64,000 nucleotides of DNA from REEB76 sp049698775 (lineage in GTDB: Bacteria > Pseudomonadota > Gammaproteobacteria > Natronospirales > REEB76). The translations under genes and the position numbers were made by a program. Under the pieces are notes generated by a model. The model saw only the letters and a list, made by a program, of their open reading frames with translations. It ran no database searches and had not been told where the DNA came from. The stretch spans positions 62,001-126,000 of the forward strand of contig JBAVYM010000049.1 in the NCBI GenBank assembly GCA_049698775.1, given 5' to 3'. Of this stretch, positions 33,003 to 40,302 are shown piece by piece; within the stretch, counting starts at the first letter, position 1; the number at the start of each line of letters is the position of its first letter.

Positions 33003-33152
33003 GTGCGGGCACGCATCTGTTTGACTGCCTGCGAGTGTTTTACAATCCCCAGGCAAGCTCCCGTGGATTCGAGCCATATTCGCTCTGCCTTGAAACAGGG
33101 CATACTAAATACAGGTTCATGGACTGTGCAAGCGATGCACTGAAACACGAGC

Positions 33153-34379
33153 ATGAAGATCAAATATTCAGTAGAACAACTTGAAAAAGGCATGTACGTC
33201 GCTGAATTGGATCGGCCGTGGGCGGGAACACCATTCCTGTTTCAGGGCTTCATGATCGAAAGCGACGAAGACCTCAGCCAATTGCGGCAGTGCTGCAAGC
33301 ATGTATTCGTTGACGATCTCAAATCCCGCGCCGACCAGGCGGTCCAGAACAAACTGCATAGCGCGGTGCGCGGCAGTACGATTACCGTGGAATTCCGCGA
33401 ATGGGAAGGCGTACACAAGCTCCGCGACACCATAAAGAAACTTGAAACCAAGCGCGACGATGTGGTGGTCAGGCTGACCTCACTTGCCGATAGCGATGTC
33501 ATCGAAAAGAGCGAAAGCCTGCGCGACACCCGCGAGGCGGTTGTTCACCTGATAGACGATATCGCCGCGGATCCGAAGACCAGCCTGTGGATGCGTATAC
33601 TTTCCGAGCAGAATGCAACCATCGGACGCCATGCGGTGAACACCACGACTCTGGCCGTGGGTTTCGCCGCCGACCTGGGCTGGGACACGGACCTGCAGGG
33701 GATCGTCGGTGAAGGCGCCATGCTGCACGACGTCGGCATGTCAAAAATACCCGAGCAGATCAGGGACAAGCCGGCGGCCTTGAGCCCGGAAGAATTCAAA
33801 CTGGTCAAGTTGCATCCACAGTATGCGGCCAAACGGCTTGAAGGCAACCAGGGCTTCGATCCCAGAATCGTGGAAATCGTCCGCCATCACCATGAACGTC
33901 TGGACGGATCCGGTTACCCGGACGGCTTGGCCGGCGACACCATTCCAGACTATGTGCAATTGGTGGCGATTTGCGATGTGTATGATTCCTACACAACGGA
34001 ACAATGTTACCGACAGCAACTGACATCCTCGGCCGCCATCCGCAGACTTACCCAGCGCGCCGGGCAGCATTTTGCCAAGGAACTGGTGGAACGGTTTATC
34101 CGCTGGATCGGGATTTATCCCTTGGGGAGCCTGGTGAGATTACGGAATAATGCACTGGCGATCATTGTGGTTTCCGATGAGAAAAAACGCATGCGCCCAA
34201 CCGTGCTGCTGATAAGGGATCCGGAAGGCCAAGCCATTTTGCCGCGCCGCACCCTGAACCTGGAATATATAGAATCCGCCGGCCTCCTGGATCAATGGGG
34301 TTTGAGCGAGATCGTTGATCCGGCCACTGCAAAGGTTGATGTCCGCCAGATCCTGTTGCAGGAAATGCAGTTACGATAA
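33153..34379 (+). CDS. HD-GYP domain c-di-GMP phosphodiesterase with DUF3391
   Basis: A 408-residue cytoplasmic protein. The N-terminal 130 residues match the DUF3391 pattern (KYSVEQLEKGMYVAELDRPW). The HD-GYP domain runs from about 140 to 330: HAVNTTTLAVGF, MLHDVGMSKIPEQI (HD pair), KLHPQYAAKRL, IVRHHHERLDGSGYPDGL (GYP signature), and AICDVYDS. All metal-binding His/Asp residues look present, so it is probably active in degrading c-di-GMP. It may influence pilus-based motility, but no sequence link to the pilus operons exists. Confidence 0.9.
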   Translation: MKIKYSVEQLEKGMYVAELDRPWAGTPFLFQGFMIESDEDLSQLRQCCKHVFVDDLKSRADQAVQNKLHSAVRGSTITVEFREWEGVHKLRDTIKKLETKRDDVVVRLTSLADSDVIEKSESLRDTREAVVHLIDDIAADPKTSLWMRILSEQNATIGRHAVNTTTLAVGFAADLGWDTDLQGIVGEGAMLHDVGMSKIPEQIRDKPAALSPEEFKLVKLHPQYAAKRLEGNQGFDPRIVEIVRHHHERLDGSGYPDGLAGDTIPDYVQLVAICDVYDSYTTEQCYRQQLTSSAAIRRLTQRAGQHFAKELVERFIRWIGIYPLGSLVRLRNNALAIIVVSDEKKRMRPTVLLIRDPEGQAILPRRTLNLEYIESAGLLDQWGLSEIVDPATAKVDVRQILLQEMQLR

Positions 34380-34450
34380 CGGCCAATACCTCTGCACGGT
34401 GACCAGTGACAACACTCCGCCACCTGTTGCGCGTTTAACCATTGCCAATT

Positions 34451-34651
34451 ATGGATGACCCGGTAGTCTCACCCTGCGTGCGCGTCTGCTGCCTGGACGA
34501 TGACAATGTGTGCATCGGCTGCGGGCGCACGCTGGATGAAATCCGCCGCTGGTCGGATATGCCGGAACGCGACAAGCACGAAACCGTGCGGCAGGCTGCC
34601 GAACGCCGGGCCGCGCGGCGCTTGCGTTATCCGGGCACGTCATTGGAATAA
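34451..34651 (+). CDS. DUF1289 small cysteine-rich protein
   Basis: A 66-residue protein. SPCVRVCCLDDDNVCIGCGRTLDEI holds the cysteine pattern of DUF1289 (possible metal or Fe-S binding), followed by a basic C-terminal helix (RQAAERRAARRLRYPG). The start ATG 34451 is taken because the motif begins at once. The function of the family is unknown. Confidence 0.8.
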   Translation: MDDPVVSPCVRVCCLDDDNVCIGCGRTLDEIRRWSDMPERDKHETVRQAAERRAARRLRYPGTSLE

Positions 34652-34697
34652 CGATGGGACAGGATGCCGTGACCGGAAACAAACTGGGAAAATCTTC

Positions 34698-34734
34698 CAG
34701 CAAAACAATATCTTGAGTTGGTGGCTGCGGGCGG
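34698..34734 (+). repeat. Degenerate attachment-site-like repeat (tRNA-Met 3' end)
   Basis: CAGCAAAACAATATCTTGAG then TTGGTGGCTGCGGGCGG. It aligns with 35898-35935 (CAGCGAAACAGTAACTTGAG then TTGGTGGCTACGGGTGG) with only a few differences. The second half is the inverse of the 3' end of the tRNA-Met gene at 38375 (14 of 16 bases). It is read as an old integration boundary. Confidence 0.55.
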
Positions 34735-34834
34735 GCGTGGCACATGGGCCACGCGAAAATGCAGCTCAATAAGACACAAATTTGGCACAATAACCCGCTC
34801 GGGCTGCGCGTTCGCAATTGAAGGTGGAAAAATC

Positions 34835-35599
34835 ATGAGTGTGAAAAAAACGACGATGGTCTTCGGCTGGCGCGTTTACGGCTTGGGCGTGATGGCGATA
34901 GCCCTACTCTGCTTGGCGTGGGGAACCTTCGACCCGGGGCAGCCGGTGCCCAAGGATTTCCCCGACCGCACCGCCCTGGCCTATGCTGCGGCCGCATTCA
35001 TGCTCGCCGCGGGTGCGGCCGTCGAGTGGCGTCGGACCGTGACCTGGGGCGCCGCGGCGCTCACTGCCTACTACGTGCTCATCGTCGTCATCCTGATGAA
35101 CGGCCGTGTACTGCTCGCCCACTACGCCGAGTTCGGCACCTACGAAGGCGTCGCCGAGCAGCTCGCCATCGCGGCGGGCGGGCTGATCGTCTACGCCGCC
35201 AGCGCCAGGATCAATGCGGCCTTGGCCGCACGCCTCACGCGCCTGGGCCAACTGGCATTCGGGGTTTGTGCGCTGATATTTGGTGGAGCACATTTTGTCT
35301 ATATGAACCTGACCGCCCCGTTGGTCCCCAATTGGTTGCCGCCTTCGCAAGTGTTCTGGGGCTATGCGACCGGGCTTGGTCACATCGCGGCGGGCTTAGC
35401 GATCCTGACGGGCGTGCGGGCCCGCCTCGCCGCGATCCTGCTGGCCGCCATGTACGCGTCCTTTGCCCTGCTGGTGTGGGTGCCAATGCTCCTGGCCGAC
35501 CCCAGGAGCCATGAGAACTGGACCGAGAGCGCCACAACTCTCGCCCTGATCGGCGTCGCCTGGGTTGTGGCGGACTCGCTGTCGCGGCCGCGGCGCTAG
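34835..35599 (+). CDS. DoxX-like polytopic membrane protein
   Basis: A protein of 254 residues from the ATG at 34835 (GAAGGTGGAAAAATC upstream) with about seven hydrophobic helices: VYGLGVMAIALLCLAWG, AYAAAAFMLAAGAAVEW, ALTAYYVLIVVILMNG, LGQLAFGVCALIFGGAHFVY, GYATGLGHIAAGLAILTG, LAAILLAAMYASFALLVW and a C-terminal one. The pattern suggests the DoxX/DoxD superfamily; the function is unknown. It is the only gene between two tRNA-Met-derived repeats, so it is probably cargo of a small integrated module. An open frame from 34718 runs through the repeat and is rejected. Confidence 0.65.
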   Translation: MSVKKTTMVFGWRVYGLGVMAIALLCLAWGTFDPGQPVPKDFPDRTALAYAAAAFMLAAGAAVEWRRTVTWGAAALTAYYVLIVVILMNGRVLLAHYAEFGTYEGVAEQLAIAAGGLIVYAASARINAALAARLTRLGQLAFGVCALIFGGAHFVYMNLTAPLVPNWLPPSQVFWGYATGLGHIAAGLAILTGVRARLAAILLAAMYASFALLVWVPMLLADPRSHENWTESATTLALIGVAWVVADSLSRPRR

Positions 35600-35635
35600 T
35601 GGAGCGAATCTAAAACTTGGTTCGCACGCCTGACG

Positions 35636-35761
35636 TTGACACAATTCATTAAGGCTGCCGAGAAGGCGACGAATGTACCGTCGTGCAAAAGTCCCGCAAT
35701 TTTGTTTGTTATTGCGGCCACAGGCGTGCGTAAGTGCTTGATAATTGGTGGCTACGGGTGG
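35636..35761 (+). pseudogene. Relic of an integrase 3' end followed by a tRNA-Met 3'-end copy
   Basis: The plus-strand frame reads TQFIKAAEKATN...CKSPAILFVIAATGVRKC. It aligns with the tail of the truncated integrase ending at 38370 (GQLIAAADTVI...RKSPAIFLLRTRARVS). The DNA shares GCAAAAGTCCCGCAATTTT at 35685 and 38318. In both places the tail runs into TTGGTGGCTACGGGTGG within about 60 bp. Only the last 30-40 codons of this second integrase remain. Confidence 0.6.
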
Positions 35762-35832
35762 GCTGGGCCGACAGGCCCAGCGGGAAACCAGGATGGTTTC
35801 CCTGGGCAGGTTGAATGTACAGGAAGTACATT
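35762..35832. other. Three consecutive perfect hairpins
   Basis: GCTGGGCC-GACA-GGCCCAGC (35762-35781), GGGAAACC-AGGAT-GGTTTCCC (35782-35802) and AATGTAC-AGGAA-GTACATT (35814-35832). All stems are perfect at 7-8 bp, and two loops share AGGA. They lie between two tRNA-derived repeats in a 516-bp stretch (35600-36115) without an intact gene. The role is unknown; they could be a structured RNA, recombination arms or a repeat insert. Confidence 0.6.
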
Positions 35833-35897
35833 TAGCCGACGAGACACCAACCTCATCAGGAATAATGCTAAGGCCGGCTAACTGTAGCCGCCTCTTT

Positions 35898-35965
35898 CAG
35901 CGAAACAGTAACTTGAGTTGGTGGCTACGGGTGGACTCGAACCACCGACCTCAGCATTATGAGTG
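35898..35965 (+). repeat. Attachment-site-like repeat containing 47 bp of the tRNA-Met 3' end
   Basis: Positions 35919-35965 are an exact copy of the last 47 nt (minus strand) of the tRNA-Met gene at 38375-38451, from CCA to the anticodon loop. The homology breaks at GAGTG|AGTTT. This is what integration of an element into the 3' half of a tRNA leaves behind. Downstream (35970-36060) are near-repeated motifs ACACGTTCTAACGCG and ACACGTCTAAGCACGCG that may be recombinase arm sites. Confidence 0.8.
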
Positions 35966-36115
35966 AGTTTGCGCAAATATTAGGACACGTTCTAACGCGT
36001 TTAAACACGTCTAAGCACGCGATAAATCTGGATATGGCCGCGTTGCCTGGGCTCGTTAGAGTTCGTTTGAATCCATCGGAAACCGCCTCAACTATGGAAT
36101 AGCTATGGCGCAGAT

Positions 36116-36802
36116 TTAAGCGCCGCTCACGTCAAAAGAGTGGAGTACCGGCTGAGCAGGTGGCGCAAGTTTGCCGTACACCTGCTCATACCCTTCAAAT
36201 AATTGATCAATGTAGTTGTTCAAAGTATCTTCCTCCGACGCCGTACCGCCAGCCATTTTTTGTACACCGTATTGTGCCATCGCTCTTGTAGCGTCCATTT
36301 CAACAGCGCGCCATTTTATAAAGCAAGCTCTAGCATCGTCGGGATGCAACAATCCGTATAGCAATGCTTGACTTTGATATTGGGGCCAAGAATGGGCGCC
36401 AGAAACGCCGCTTTGCATTAATTCCGGCATAAAGCTCCAAGGAATCATGTCCTGGCGCTTAATGAGCTCCACTTCTTTTTTGCCAAGAACATCCCACGGA
36501 AATATATCCGGTGATATGCCTATTTCCCGGACGGGATCCTGATTTGCAATTAAGGTACTAACGGGATATTTGTCCCAGTCGCGATTAGACAGCAATTGAG
36601 TCAAGAGTTGTGCTGCACGATAGCGACGACCAACGCCGATGCCGATAGATATTATTAGTAAGTCTATACAAGCGGATGCGACGATCAAGCCCGGTACGAC
36701 CTTGGAGCCAACAATTGGAATACGCTTTTTCGGCCATCCAGACGCTTCGATGTTGACGCGTATAACGAATGTGAGAAAGGGCACGTCATTAGTTGTTAGC
36801 AT
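36116..36802 (-). CDS. Unknown protein with one N-terminal membrane segment
   Basis: A 228-residue protein with no recognised family. A membrane helix is likely at about residues 37-58 (VVPGLIVASACIDLLIISIG), followed by a soluble domain with LGKKEVELIKRQDMIPWSF, and a helical C-terminal part (DATRAMAQYGVQ, NNYIDQLFEGYEQVYGKL). The ATG has GAGGTG 7 nt upstream, which overlaps the stop of the HEPN-like gene; 9 bp separate the two, so translation is probably coupled. Base composition is visibly lower in GC than the flanking chromosome, in keeping with an imported cassette. Confidence 0.6.
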   Translation of the reverse strand: MLTTNDVPFLTFVIRVNIEASGWPKKRIPIVGSKVVPGLIVASACIDLLIISIGIGVGRRYRAAQLLTQLLSNRDWDKYPVSTLIANQDPVREIGISPDIFPWDVLGKKEVELIKRQDMIPWSFMPELMQSGVSGAHSWPQYQSQALLYGLLHPDDARACFIKWRAVEMDATRAMAQYGVQKMAGGTASEEDTLNNYIDQLFEGYEQVYGKLAPPAQPVLHSFDVSGA

Positions 36803-36811
36803 AGGTGCACC

Positions 36812-37420
36812 TCAAGGCTCTACCCGATTTCGTCCGGATGTGAACAGCGCGGAGAGCTTCATAGCTAAATCCTTTTCATAGCCATTGATGACGTCAACAA
36901 GCGGCAGATTGCTATCCATCGAATGTGGTTCCACTACTTCGTCGCGTACCCACTGATCGTAAAAATACGCCACGTTTAACGCGATATCAAAGTTCGGCAC
37001 TTTACCCTTAAATTCAAGGTCCGCATGGGCAGCGTACTTATTTCTGAAGTCGGTGAACTCCTGCCAATAGGTTTGCCAAGCGGCCCAATCTAGATTCGTA
37101 GCCTTAAGAACGCCGTTCCTAAATGTGTTTTCAAGACTGGTGCGATCAAGTGCAGAGAGTTTCTTCCAATGAATATCGCTAGTGTCGTCAGCTCCAAATA
37201 CATTGCACCACCTAATCGCAGCTCGAAGTACATGGGCATCAATTGTCATTACCCAAAACGGATCGTGGTCCAATCCGTATGTTTGACACTGCCTTCTGAG
37301 CACCCTTGAGCAAGTCAGGTGGAGAGCGAACCTGTGTACATTTGGGTATTGATTTTTAAAGACTTTTACTTCGTAGTTCATTGCATTTAGGGCGGACAAC
37401 CCTTTCCCTGTTGATGTCAC
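36812..37420 (-). CDS. Unknown protein with HEPN-like motif
   Basis: A 202-residue, mostly helical protein. No family is recognised with certainty. DFRNKYAAHADL (about 127-138) contains R-x5-H, the RX4-6H signature of HEPN domains, many of which are RNases in toxin-antitoxin, abortive infection and CRISPR-linked systems. Upstream helices include SRVLRRQCQTYG and HVLRAAIRWCNVFG. It begins with GTG 37420 (alternative ATG 37381). It forms a two-gene unit with the membrane protein 9 bp downstream, inside a segment bounded by tRNA-Met repeats. HEPN membership is an inference from one motif and secondary structure. Confidence 0.55.
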   Translation of the reverse strand: MTSTGKGLSALNAMNYEVKVFKNQYPNVHRFALHLTCSRVLRRQCQTYGLDHDPFWVMTIDAHVLRAAIRWCNVFGADDTSDIHWKKLSALDRTSLENTFRNGVLKATNLDWAAWQTYWQEFTDFRNKYAAHADLEFKGKVPNFDIALNVAYFYDQWVRDEVVEPHSMDSNLPLVDVINGYEKDLAMKLSALFTSGRNRVEP

Positions 37421-37491
37421 CGACTATCGTGACATTGTGGGTACTTCATAGTCCAAAGTCACGTCCTTCTGCCTGGCCTTCGACCAAGCGG

Positions 37492-37864
37492 GTGGAGTGC
37501 CCCCCATTTTTCGGACTGTCCGCAGGTCTAGGATAACCTGATGGAGGTCGTACATGAAGAAGCGATTTTCGGAGGAACAGATTGTCCGGATTTTGGGTGA
37601 GGCGGCGGGGCACGGGATGCCGGCGACGGCGCGCAAGTACGGGGTATCGGAGCAGACGCTTTACGTATGGCGGCGGCGGTTTGACGGCATGGAGGTGTCA
37701 CAAATGGCGGAGCTGAAGCGCCTGCAGCAGGAGAACGCGCGGTTGAAGAAGCTGGTGGCGGAGCGGGACTTTGAACTGGAGTTTGCGCGCGAGGTAATCG
37801 CAAGAAAATGAGTCGTGTGTCGGATCGGCGCGAAGAGGTCCGGCACGCGCAACCCACTGGGTGT
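37492..37864 (+). mobile_element. Truncated IS3-family insertion sequence
   Basis: A candidate left end TGGAGTGCCCCCCATTTTTC starts at 37492, followed by a complete orfA (37554-37811) and about 18 codons of orfB in the overlapping frame (MSRVSDRREEVRHAQPTGC) that stop at 37864. AAGAAAATGA near 37802 resembles the IS3 frameshift/overlap site. The right end and most of orfB are missing; the sequence passes directly into the integrase fragment. Confidence 0.65.
37554..37811 (+). CDS. IS3-family transposase OrfA
   Basis: An 85-residue DNA-binding component. KKRFSEEQIVRILGEAAGHGMPATARKYGVSEQTLYVWRR is the helix-turn-helix, and MAELKRLQQENARLKKLVAERDFELEFARE is the leucine-zipper-like C-terminal coiled coil, together typical of IS3 OrfA. 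The catalytic OrfB is truncated, so the element should not transpose on its own. GGAGGTCGTAC precedes the ATG. Confidence 0.88.
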   Translation: MKKRFSEEQIVRILGEAAGHGMPATARKYGVSEQTLYVWRRRFDGMEVSQMAELKRLQQENARLKKLVAERDFELEFAREVIARK

Positions 37865-38370
37865 TGATCCAGGCGGATTTCGGAGGTCGTACGCCTTTGA
37901 GCGGGGTTAAGAACAAGATGGATCGGTTGGTCGTACTGAATTCGATTGCAAAATCCGTAATCGAATCTCAGCGTGGCAGGCACCCCGAGCGGGTGTTTAC
38001 CTACACTGGGCGTTGGGGCAAATCAGAACGCCGCCCCATGACACGGATGTACAACAGCGCCTGGAAATCTGCCCGGAAACGCGCCGCGAGCCGTTACGAG
38101 CAGGCACTGGGTTCATCCTGTCCGGAAGGATTCCGTAACGTGCGCGTCCACGACTTGAAGCATACGTTTGGCCGCCGGTTACGCGCGGCGGGCGTGAGCT
38201 TTGAGGATCGGCAGGACTTGCTGGGCCACAAGTCCAATCGCGTGACGACGGAATACAGTGCGGCCGAGCTAGGCCAACTCATCGCTGCGGCCGACACTGT
38301 AATCAAGCCTCAGTCCCGCAAAAGTCCCGCAATTTTTTTGTTGCGGACGCGGGCGCGTGTAAGTACTTGA
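37861..38370 (+). pseudogene. 5'-truncated tyrosine recombinase (phage/island integrase)
   Basis: Only the C-terminal catalytic half remains. Homology starts about 37906 (KNKMDRLVVLN) and continues RHPERVFTY, RMYNSAWKSARKRAA, VRVHDLKHTFGRRLRAAGVSF, DLLGHKSNRVTTEYSAAEL. The HxxR/K box, LLGHK and the catalytic Tyr (TTEYS) are present; the first Arg box and the arm- and core-binding domains (about 200 residues) are lost, apparently by the IS3 junction. The stop is 4 bp from the 3' end of the tRNA-Met gene, as expected for an element integrated there. The GTG at 37861 is not a natural start. Confidence 0.8.
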
Positions 38371-38374
38371 TTAT

Positions 38375-38451
38375 TGGTGGCTACGGGTGGACTCGAACCA
38401 CCGACCTCAGCATTATGAGTGCCGCGCTCTAACCGGCTGAGCTACGTAGCC
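38375..38451 (-). tRNA. tRNA-Met (CAU), elongator type
   Basis: A 77-nt cloverleaf on the minus strand: acceptor GGCTACG/CGTAGCC, D arm AGCTCAGCCGGTTAGAGC, anticodon stem CGGCA/TGCTG around CTCATAA (anticodon CAT), T arm with GGTTCGAGTCC, discriminator A and an encoded CCA. It is very close to E. coli elongator tRNA-Met. It serves as an integration site: its 3' end is repeated at 35919 and, shorter, at 35746 and 34719. Confidence 0.95.
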
Positions 38452-38515
38452 ATTGAGAGTAATCGAGGGGCGCAGATTGTCGTTTCTGCCGCCGCTCAAG
38501 TCAAGAAAACCGTTG

Positions 38516-39607
38516 TCATATATTGAATCTGAAGTGCATGACATCCCCTTCCTGGACCAGATATTCCTTGCCCTCCAGCCGCCACTTGCCCGCCTCGCGC
38601 GCGCCGGTTTCGCCCTTGTATTTCACGTAGTCCTCGTAGGCCACGACTTCCGCGCGAATGAAACCCTTCTCGAAGTCCGTGTGGATCACGCCTGCCGCTT
38701 GCGGCGCAGTGAACCCCTTGTGTACGGTCCAGGCGCGCACTTCCTTGGGGCCAGCGGTGAAATAGGTTTCCAGCCCCAGTAATTTGTAGCCTGTGCGGAT
38801 CACGCGGTTAAGTCCGGGTTCGCTCAAGCCCATATCCTTCAGGAAATCCGCCTTGTCCGCGTCGTCCAGTTCGGCGATTTCCGCTTCAAGTGCGGCGCAC
38901 ACCGGCACCAGCCCGGATTTTTCCGCCAGCGCGATGCTTCGCACTTTATCCAGCAGCGGGTTATTCTCGAAGCCGTGTTCGTCCACGTTGGCGATATACA
39001 TGGTGGGTTTCAGGGTCAAGAGACCATACTCGCGCAATAGTATTTGTTCTTCAGATGACAGGTCCAGCGAACGCGCCGGTTTCGCCTGATCCAGATGCGC
39101 CTTGAGCGCTTCCAGCAATTTCTGCCGTGCGACTGCCTCCTTGTCGCCTGATTTTGCCACGCGCGCATTGCGCTCCACCGCGCGATCCACGGTTTCAAGA
39201 TCGGACAAAGCCAATTCGGTGTTGATGGTTTCGATATCAGATGCCGGATTGACTTTTCCGGTGACGTGTACCACGTCGGCATTCTCGAAGCAGCGCACCA
39301 CGTGCGCGATGGCATCGGTCTCGCGGATATGCGACAGGAACTGATTGCCCAGGCCCTCGCCCTTGGACGCGCCGGCCACCAATCCCGCAATATCCACGAA
39401 CTCCACCGCCGCCGGGATGATTTTCTTTGGACTTACAATCGCGGCCAGTTCATTCAGACGTGCGTCCGGTACCGGCACCACACCCACGTTGGGATCAATG
39501 GTGCAAAAAGGATAATTCTCCACGGCGATGCCCGCCTTGGTCAGCGCATTGAAGAGCGTGGACTTGCCCACGTTGGGCAGGCCGACGATGCCGCATTTGA
39601 GACTCAT
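38516..39607 (-). CDS. ychF: Ribosome-associated ATPase/GTPase YchF (OLA1 family)
   Basis: 363 residues, the usual length. The P-loop is GLPNVGKSTLFNALT (about 8-22), with switch II region VDIAGLVAGASKGEGLGN (about 70-87), VRCFE, and the C-terminal TGS-like domain with AWTVHKGFTAPQAAGVIHTDFEKGFIRAEV. Bacterial YchF prefers ATP and binds ribosomes, with roles in translation and stress. Its ATG overlaps the pth stop by 4 nt, the common pth-ychF arrangement. Confidence 0.97.
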   Translation of the reverse strand: MSLKCGIVGLPNVGKSTLFNALTKAGIAVENYPFCTIDPNVGVVPVPDARLNELAAIVSPKKIIPAAVEFVDIAGLVAGASKGEGLGNQFLSHIRETDAIAHVVRCFENADVVHVTGKVNPASDIETINTELALSDLETVDRAVERNARVAKSGDKEAVARQKLLEALKAHLDQAKPARSLDLSSEEQILLREYGLLTLKPTMYIANVDEHGFENNPLLDKVRSIALAEKSGLVPVCAALEAEIAELDDADKADFLKDMGLSEPGLNRVIRTGYKLLGLETYFTAGPKEVRAWTVHKGFTAPQAAGVIHTDFEKGFIRAEVVAYEDYVKYKGETGAREAGKWRLEGKEYLVQEGDVMHFRFNI

Positions 39608-40254
39608 GTTTTGTGCTTCCGGGTGTGATCGGGATCAACCGATGATTCACCGCGCTTGTTGCGCGGCACCACGCCGCGGCTGTGCAATTCATGCATGGCT
39701 TTCTCAAGCTCACCGTCCAGAAGCCACGGCATGACGCTCATGGCCGCCGTTACCGCCTGCATGATCCTCGATTCATCTTCCTCGCCGGCACGCTGCAATA
39801 CATAGTCAATGACCTCATGGCCCGGCGGTGGCCGTCCGATGCCGAAGCGCAGGCGCACGAAATTTTCACCCAGGTGATCCGTGATGTCGCGCAGGCCGTT
39901 GTGGCCGCCGTGGCCACCGCCCTGCTTGAGCCGCACCGTACCGACCGGCAGATCCAGATCGTCGTGGGACACGAGGATGGCTTCCGGTGGCAGCTTGAGA
40001 TAAGCCGACAGCGCTTGCACCGCCTGGCCGCTGCGGTTCATGAATGTATCGGGTTTGAGCAGCCGCAGGTCATGGCCGCCGATGCTCACACGGCAAACCT
40101 CACCGCTGAACTTGCGCTCGCGGCTGAACCTGCCGCCATGCGCGCGTGCCAGCGCATCCGCGAACCAGAAGCCGGCGTTGTGGCGCGTCAAAATGTAATC
40201 GGCCCCGGGATTGCCGAGGCCGACCACGAGTTGTATCGGCATGGATTCTGCCAT
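39604..40254 (-). CDS. pth: Peptidyl-tRNA hydrolase
   Basis: 216 residues. VVGLGNPGADYILTRHNAGF (about 10-29) carries the conserved Asn and the catalytic His. Also visible are KPDTFMNRSGQAV, SHDDLDLPVG, and GGHGGHNGLRDI. It hydrolyses peptidyl-tRNA released by stalled ribosomes. It is longer than the about 195-residue norm through a charged C-terminal tail (NKRGESSVDPDHTRKHK). It follows rplY by 48 bp and overlaps ychF. Confidence 0.96.
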   Translation of the reverse strand: MAESMPIQLVVGLGNPGADYILTRHNAGFWFADALARAHGGRFSRERKFSGEVCRVSIGGHDLRLLKPDTFMNRSGQAVQALSAYLKLPPEAILVSHDDLDLPVGTVRLKQGGGHGGHNGLRDITDHLGENFVRLRFGIGRPPPGHEVIDYVLQRAGEEDESRIMQAVTAAMSVMPWLLDGELEKAMHELHSRGVVPRNKRGESSVDPDHTRKHKT

Positions 40255-40272
40255 GACAACGGAGAAGTAACC

Positions 40273-40296
40273 GCCGGCCTGCCGAAACAGGCCGGC
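40273..40296 (-). terminator. Hairpin between rplY and pth
   Basis: GCCGGCCTG, a 6-nt loop and CAGGCCGGC give a perfect 9-bp stem just after the rplY stop. No U run follows, so it may attenuate or stabilise rather than fully terminate. Confidence 0.45.
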
Positions 40297-40302
40297 GCAC
40301 GA

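Noticed and set aside
35919..35965. Second tRNA-Met gene
   Set aside because: Only the 3' 47 nt are present; the D arm and 5' acceptor strand are missing, so it is an integration remnant.
35745..35966. Possible small gene over the hairpins and tRNA repeat
   Set aside because: It consists of tRNA-derived and palindromic sequence; no ribosome site and no protein-like pattern.
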